Part shown: positions 59,260 to 64,000 of the stretch, piece after piece
Position numbering within the stretch: the stretch's first letter is position 1
Layout of the letters: every line of letters begins with the position of its first letter
Assembly: GCA_024138025.1 (NCBI GenBank)
Contig: JAMXBD010000367.1
Span: forward strand, 558,001-622,000
Length of the DNA stretch: 64,000 nucleotides
Reading direction: 5' to 3'
Origin: Combretum micranthum
Taxonomy: Eukaryota > Streptophyta > Magnoliopsida > Myrtales > Combretaceae
Translations under genes and position numbers: made by a program
Notes under the pieces: model-generated
Seen by the model: only the letters and a program-made list of their open reading frames with translations
Told to the model about the DNA's origin: nothing
The model's database searches: none

Positions 59260-60190
59260 TGATCACCATCTCACATGCTTGTCATTAATCCGGGTGTGAT
59301 TACCCATCAACTAAACGTAAACAAAGCACAAAGACTCGTTCATGAAAAGATTAGATGCTTTACCCTAGAAAGGCAAGTTGCCATCGAGGAAAAGGTCCAG
59401 AAGCTCCAGTAAGCTGGGTTCATTAGAAAGTATCAAGAAATCCAACGACAAATGGTGACTGTGTGTAGATTATACAAACTTAAATAAAGCATACTCGAAG
59501 GACTGTTTTCCCCTATCGTGAATTTATTAACTAGTTGATAGCATATCAGGTCACGAGCTGTTAAGCTTTACGGATTCTTTTTTGGGCTACAACCATATCA
59601 AGATGAACTCGAGCGATGAGGTCTATACCTCCTTCATTACCATTTTTAGTACTTACTGTTATACTGTAATGCCATTTAGACTTAAGAACGTTTGAGCCAT
59701 CTTTCAGAGGTTGGTAACCAATGTATTCAAAGCCTAGAATGATAGAAACATGGAAGTTTACGTTGATAACATGATTGTCAAGAGTAAAAAGGAAAAAGAC
59801 CATCTCCAGGAACTTCGCTTCTTTAACATGAAGCTTAATCCACAAAAGAGTGTCTATAGGGCCACCACGAGGAAGTTCCCAGGTTATGTCATCTCCCGAT
59901 GAGGGATTAAGGCCAATCCCAATAAGATCAAACCAATCTTTAGAATGAATCCCCCATCCTCTGTTAAAGATGTACAATAGCTTGCAGGCAAGGTAACCAC
60001 CATAAGTAGAGTTCTCCTTAAGCGTGTTGATAGGTGCTCTAAGTTCTTCAAAATCTTTAAAAAACTTGATGAGTTTGAATGGACCAAAAAATGTTAACAG
60101 GCCTTGAGGACCTTAAACATTTTCTGGTAAAGCCGCTCATGTTGTCGACCTTAACCTTAGGGGATTACCTATACCTGTACCTTACAATAA
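59260..60190 (+). pseudogene. Gypsy reverse transcriptase relic
   Basis: Follows a short open stretch (59002-59238) that is probably the protease-RT linker. Motifs: 'AIEEKVQKL' and 'AGFIRKYQE'; 'GYNHIKMNSSDEVYTSFI'; 'YCYTVMPFRLKN'; catalytic 'VYVDNMIVKS' (59755-59784), where the second Asp is replaced by Asn; then 'LNPQKSVYRATTRKFPGYVI' and 'RVLLKRVDRCSKFFKIFKK'. Loss of the second catalytic Asp alone would inactivate it, and stops occur every few dozen codons. Confidence 0.8.
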
Positions 60191-60850
60191 GTGACCGAGC
60201 TCTCTCATCGGTCCTTACTTAAGTAGAAGAGCGATAACATCGACTTATATCCTATATAAGTCATGTCTTGCAAGAAGATGAAGAAAGATATACAAAGTTA
60301 GAGAAATCCGCCTTAACAATGGTCATATTTGCTTGATGCTTACGTCCATGCTTCTAGGCTTATCAAATCATCATTCTCACTGATAAACCCTTGAGAACAG
60401 TTCTCCAAAAACCAGATGTGTCTAGTTGAATGATGAAGTACGCTATTAAACTTAGTGAAATAGGGTACAATATTTGCCCCATGATGCCATCAAGGCCCAA
60501 GTACTTCCAGATTTTTGTGGTTGAGTACATAGGCCAACAAGAATTTGATGATAAACCAAAACCTGTATAGATGCTCCACATGGATGGATCCTCTCTATAG
60601 GGTTATGGAGGAAGGGAGGGTGGTAGGGCAGCGTATGGTGCTGGCCTAGGTTTAAAAGGACCTCACAAAGTCAAAGTTCACTATGCCTTAAAGTTATGTG
60701 TTCTTGGAAGTAATAACGAGGTAGAATATGAGGTCTTGATCATTGGACTCAAGCTCACCATGCATGTTGGCACTGATATAGGAGATCTCAAAATCTTTGG
60801 ACCTAGAAAAGGGACAACGAGTCTTAGAGGACCTCATGTTGGAGAATGTG
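60191..60850 (+). pseudogene. Dual RNase H relic of a Tat-lineage gypsy element
   Basis: Two RNase H segments lie in series. The first has 'YISHVLQEDEERYTKLEKSA', 'ILTDKPLRTVLQKPD' and a 'FVVEYIGQ'-like end. The second starts 'MLHMDGSSL' at about 60570, with 'GAGLGLKGPHKVKVHYALKL' and 'NNEVEYEVLIIGLKL'. A second RNase H after the normal one is the hallmark of the Tat (Ogre/Retand-type) lineage. Stops and frameshifts are common. Confidence 0.75.
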
Positions 60851-61049
60851 GCCACCATGCTAAAGCTTAATTACTATAAACCCGTGTTGTACAAGCTGAA
60901 TACTTTTGGCCCACCATGTGAGTTGATGCAAAGGAGTTCGAACAATGATGTGAGTAGTGCAAAAAAATCACCCGAATTGGGCATACCTTAAGCTTAAACC
61001 TCCATCGCCTCACTAACCTATGGCCATTCGCCAAATGGGGGCTTGAAAT

Positions 61050-61890
61050 TCTTGATATTTCCTCGTAGCGGTTGGACATAATAATTTCATTATAGTTAGA
61101 TGTGATTACTTCACAAAGTGGGTGGAAGTTAAGGTAGTAGCAAAAGTCACAGACAAGAATGTTCAACAATTCATCCACAACAACATCTTGGTTAGGTTTG
61201 GAATTCTCCATTCTATTGTGATGGACAGTGGAAAATAATTTAGCTTGAAAAGGATCAAAGACTTCTATGTGAAGTAAAAGATCACTCCACACTCACCTCG
61301 GTCGCTCATCTTTAGGCGAAAGACTAGGTTGAGGCAGTTAACAACACTATAATGGAAAGCTTGAAAGCTAGAGTCAACTGCTTAAGTAGCAAGTAAGTTG
61401 AAGAGTTCCCCAGCATACTGTGGAAATATCATACCACTTGACGAATCCCAATTAAGGAAACCCCCTTTTGATTAGCCTTTCGGATCCAAAGTAGTCTTCT
61501 CCATTAAGCTCGAACTACCAAATGTTCGAACCCAATCCTTTGATGAGGTCATCAATGAGATTTACCTCAAGGCTGAGCTAGATGTGATAGAAGAAACACG
61601 AGATATCATTAGTAAGAGAGTGGCAACTTATCAACAAAAGGCTATGAGGTATTATGATAAGGAGGTCAAACACAAAGATATTCTCTTAAGAGATCTACTA
61701 TGTAAAAAACTAAAGGCAATTGGGTGTGAAGAACCTTGAGGAAAAGTAGCCCCCGAATTGGGAAGACCCTATCAGGGTAAAAGAAGTCTTAAGGCATGGA
61801 GTGTATAAGCTCGAAACATTAGATAACGAGCTCATCTCGAAGACTTGGAATGCGATCAACATTAAGAAGTTTTTTGAATGAAAGAGATTG
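61050..61890 (+). pseudogene. Gypsy integrase relic and C-terminus
   Basis: Includes 'CDYFTKWVEVKVVAKVTDKN' and 'VRFGILHSIVMDSGK' (with the integrase Asp and the 'DNGxqF' block degraded to 'DSGK*F'), followed by 'KITPHSPR'. The C-terminal part has 'PNVRTQSFDEV'-like text and, at 61700-61885, 'GRPYQGKRSLKAWS'/'GVYKLETLDNELISKTWNA', the usual end of the polyprotein. No LTR pair can be identified around this element. Confidence 0.7.
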
Positions 61891-62121
61891 TCACCATCAT
61901 ATCTAGTTATACTGCACATCTCTAAAGTACAAGAGACGGTTTTGTGAATCCCTTTTGTTAGTGGGTTCAGCCCGAAGAACAAATGTTAATAAATAAAAGT
62001 TCTATGTTAACCTGTTTCCTATCTATTACAAGCGTCACAAGCTATCTAAATGAAAGCCAATGAGCGAAAGCTTGATAAGGATATCTAAAATTGGCATGGG
62101 CCTTGAGAGTTTAGAAGAGCT
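61891..62121. other. Gypsy 3' untranslated flank
   Basis: Non-coding stretch between the polyprotein end and the minisatellite. Confidence 0.4.
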
Positions 62122-62345
62122 TCATCCTCTAGTGCTATTTGGGTAACTCTTTTTTAAGGGTAACTCCCATTAAGAGCTCAGGTAACTCCCTCTTCAAGGT
62201 AGCTACCATTAAGAGCTTGAGTAACTTTCTCTTAAAGAGTAACTCCCACTAAGAGCTTAGGCAATTTCCTTTTAAGAATAACTCCCATAAAAGGCTTAAG
62301 TACCTCTCTCATAATGATAACTCCCATCAAGAGCTTGAAATTCGC
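62122..62345 (+). repeat. Minisatellite, 39-40 bp unit, about 5 copies
   Basis: The phrase TAACTCCCATTAAGAGCT recurs at 62161, 62200, 62240, 62279 and 62318, separated by 'gtaactctcttttaaga'-type spacers. Steps are 39, 40, 39 and 39 bp. Such arrays are common in the 3' untranslated region of Tat-lineage gypsy elements. Confidence 0.9.
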
Positions 62346-62389
62346 TAACAACGAGTTAAGTTCATTAGAATCGAATAAAGTTGGAAAGG

Positions 62390-63030
62390 AATGAAAATGA
62401 TGTAGGAATATAAAATGGCTGGAATGACTATTTTAGTGTTTGGATGACTATAATGGAATGTCAATGCCATTGTTTGGTTGGCTGGAATTGTTTAAAGAAT
62501 AAAAGTTGAATAGCTAAGAAAAGTACTATAATGCCCCTGAATGTTGCTTAAATTAAAAATCAAGTTATAGGCAATACGTAAATGTTTTTCTTGTAAATTG
62601 ATTGGAAACTAATATATATATATATATATGTATGTATATAATCAATAATAATAAAATGAGAAGATAAAAAATATGTATTTTCAATCTCAATTTAATAATT
62701 AGTAACTTTTGTGAAATATGCATAAAAAATTGCAAATATAATGCTCATAATACATCTAAAATTATTTATAAAAAATTTATTATACAAAAAAGCTACTACC
62801 AGTGGAAAAGAAAATTGAAAAATAAGTAAAATATGTTTGAGGAATTCTTGCAATTTACATTAAACAATTGTAATGAATTAAACACCTATTTAAGCAAAAG
62901 CGAAATAATAATATGATTCAATCATCCATAAAATTCTAAAAAGTGTGTTCCTTTCCTTATTACAACCCAACTAAACAAAATATAGGCATAATATCCTTTC
63001 GCCATAATGCTAAATCCCCTTGTACCTATC
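62390..63030. repeat. Possible non-autonomous inverted-repeat element
   Basis: The left side (GGAATGACTATTTTAGTGTT, ATTGTTTGGTTGGCTGG) and the right side (TTACAACCCAACTAAACAAA, ATAATATCCTTTCGCCAT) are loosely inverse. The middle is AT-rich with a (TA)n tract at about 62611-62628. End points are uncertain. Confidence 0.4.
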
Positions 63031-63343
63031 TAAAATAACTCCTATAGTAAGACAACTTAGACATACATTGTTGTATTTACAAATTTCCACAAAAGACAGC
63101 ATACTTAGGAGCATAATGAAACAAAGTTTCCTTCCAAATATATACAAAAAGGAAGGTATTTACAAAAGCAATATTATGAAGCTTTTATGAATGCTCTCTT
63201 AACCATTACTCTCGAAAATCATCTTCACATAAGGCAAGTGTTGTTTAAGTGGCAAGGCTAGAGAGCACAACCAATTTTTGAGGATGGTCTGGTATCTTAT
63301 TTAAAGCCGTAATCTTCTCCATTTCTATCAATCCTTCCATCTG
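63031..63343. other. Probable 3' region of the Myb/SANT-like gene
   Basis: Non-coding. It follows the stop codon (63344) on the reverse strand and may be 3' untranslated sequence. Confidence 0.35.
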
Positions 63344-64000
63344 TTATATAATACTATCTAACTCGTATAAATTATCTAACAAATTCTTGCTAGAAGTTAG
63401 ATCCCTTAAAGCCTCAAAAAATTTGTCCCCAAGTGATTGCATTCCTTTGTCAAGTGTGGTTATAGCAACCAGAGTCTCGGAATTACCTTCTTCAGGCACG
63501 GTTCTTCTTCTCCTTTTAAAAGAAGTTCTATTGGCATTTTTATCATGAGATATATCCTCTTCTAAAGTTTCTCTATTGAACATATCAGGATTAGTATCAT
63601 TCGCTTGTTCATCCGCTTTGTCCAATTCCTCAACATCATTAAGAGTTTGTGCATGTTGTCTCGTGGTACGATCCTTTCCATAGATTTGCGACAACTCATC
63701 AAAGTATAAAAAACTCTTCGTTCTAAATTGATTGGCATCTTTATGGCTCCAAAAAGGGGAAAAATTTGTTAAAAGGGTTTACACTCTTTCAATCATAACA
63801 AAATGCAAAAGATAAATTTATTTGATATAATTATCTTAATTACTCAATTGGAGACATACAACAAATTATAAGAATAAAAGAACAGGGGTTGTCAAGACTA
63901 ATTTGCAAATTGGATTTATAAAAAAGTCTAATAAAAAAGCTAGAACATGACATAAGCATGGATAAATTATTCACTTACTACTAAATAGGCCTCCCAGACT
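63344..64000 (-). CDS. Myb/SANT-like domain protein, partial (runs off the window)
   Basis: The reverse strand has a last exon of about 63770-63344 and the end of an earlier exon at 64000-63980, separated by an AT-rich intron with a GTAAGT donor. The earlier exon ends 'VWEAYL'. The last exon begins 'SHKDANQFRTKSFLYFDELS' and continues 'QIYGKDRTT', the end of the plant Myb/SANT-like DNA-binding domain (usual form 'VW..yl.sHk.A..fR.k..p.Yd.L..iyGKDRatG'). A charged linker with 'SFKRRRRTVPEEG', a likely nuclear signal, and a helical tail follow. Such proteins are either host nuclear factors or the DNA-binding partner of PIF/Harbinger transposases, and this sequence does not settle which. The exact exon joint does not close in frame by eye, so a small indel or another acceptor is possible. 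Confidence 0.6.

Noticed and set aside
59561..61292. Several reverse-strand open frames of 60-141 codons
   Set aside because: They lie opposite gypsy RT, RNase H and integrase relics on the forward strand and have no motifs of their own.
62122..62345. CRISPR-like array
   Set aside because: Units are contiguous 39-bp tandem repeats without unique spacers, in a plant gypsy element. It is a minisatellite.

Overview
This window is AT-rich plant nuclear DNA, most likely from a eudicot. The evidence is initiator-Met primer-binding sites next to LTRs, Ty1/copia and Ty3/gypsy relics, a CACTA (En/Spm) transposon with plant-type TNP2 and Transposase_24 genes, hAT-like and foldback MITEs, and a pentatricopeptide-repeat (PPR) gene fragment. 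I see no intact host gene. The only possible one is a Myb/SANT-like gene cut by the right edge (63.34-64.0 kb). Everything else is nested mobile elements in several states of decay, and the species cannot be named from sequence alone.

Layout. 0-10.6 kb: retroelement debris, an old hAT-like relic (4.5-5.4 kb), a MITE carrying a series of hairpins (6.44-6.80 kb), and the first part of an L1-type LINE (8.0-9.9 kb). 10.595-24.122 kb: a 13.5-kb CACTA transposon with matching terminal inverted repeats. It has two reverse-strand genes (TNP2-like and Transposase_24-like), a 0.72-kb internal duplication, a PPR fragment and repeat-rich subterminal regions. 24.9-26.33 kb: more LINE sequence (endonuclease, first part of RT). 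26.33-35.65 kb: a SIRE-like copia element with both LTRs, interrupted by a 2.3-kb solo LTR with a perfect GAGCA target duplication. About 35.7-36.3 kb: the next block of LINE RT. 37.114-44.335 kb: a 7.2-kb composite insert with a perfect TTTTC duplication, inverted LTR-end termini and two copia pol copies arranged head-to-head. 44.8-48.7 kb: a hAT-like element with an 8-bp target duplication, a foldback MITE and a copia solo LTR. 48.7-57.3 kb: AT-rich DNA and LTR-like debris. 57.3-62.35 kb: a badly decayed Tat-lineage gypsy element with two RNase H domains and a 39-bp minisatellite. 62.4-64 kb: a MITE and the Myb/SANT-like gene.

How the parts relate. The LINE fragments at 8-10, 25-26 and 36 kb share orientation and follow LINE protein order, so they may be one old LINE later split by the CACTA element, the SIRE element and a MITE. 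The CACTA genes have intact splice sites and no nonsense codons. Each is broken only by single-base losses in short A/T runs, and the captured PPR piece shows the same kind of lesion. This means either very recent inactivation or homopolymer errors in the assembly. The 37-44 kb composite is the most unusual structure: both outer ends are the U5 end of an LTR pointing outward, which an ordinary LTR insertion cannot give.
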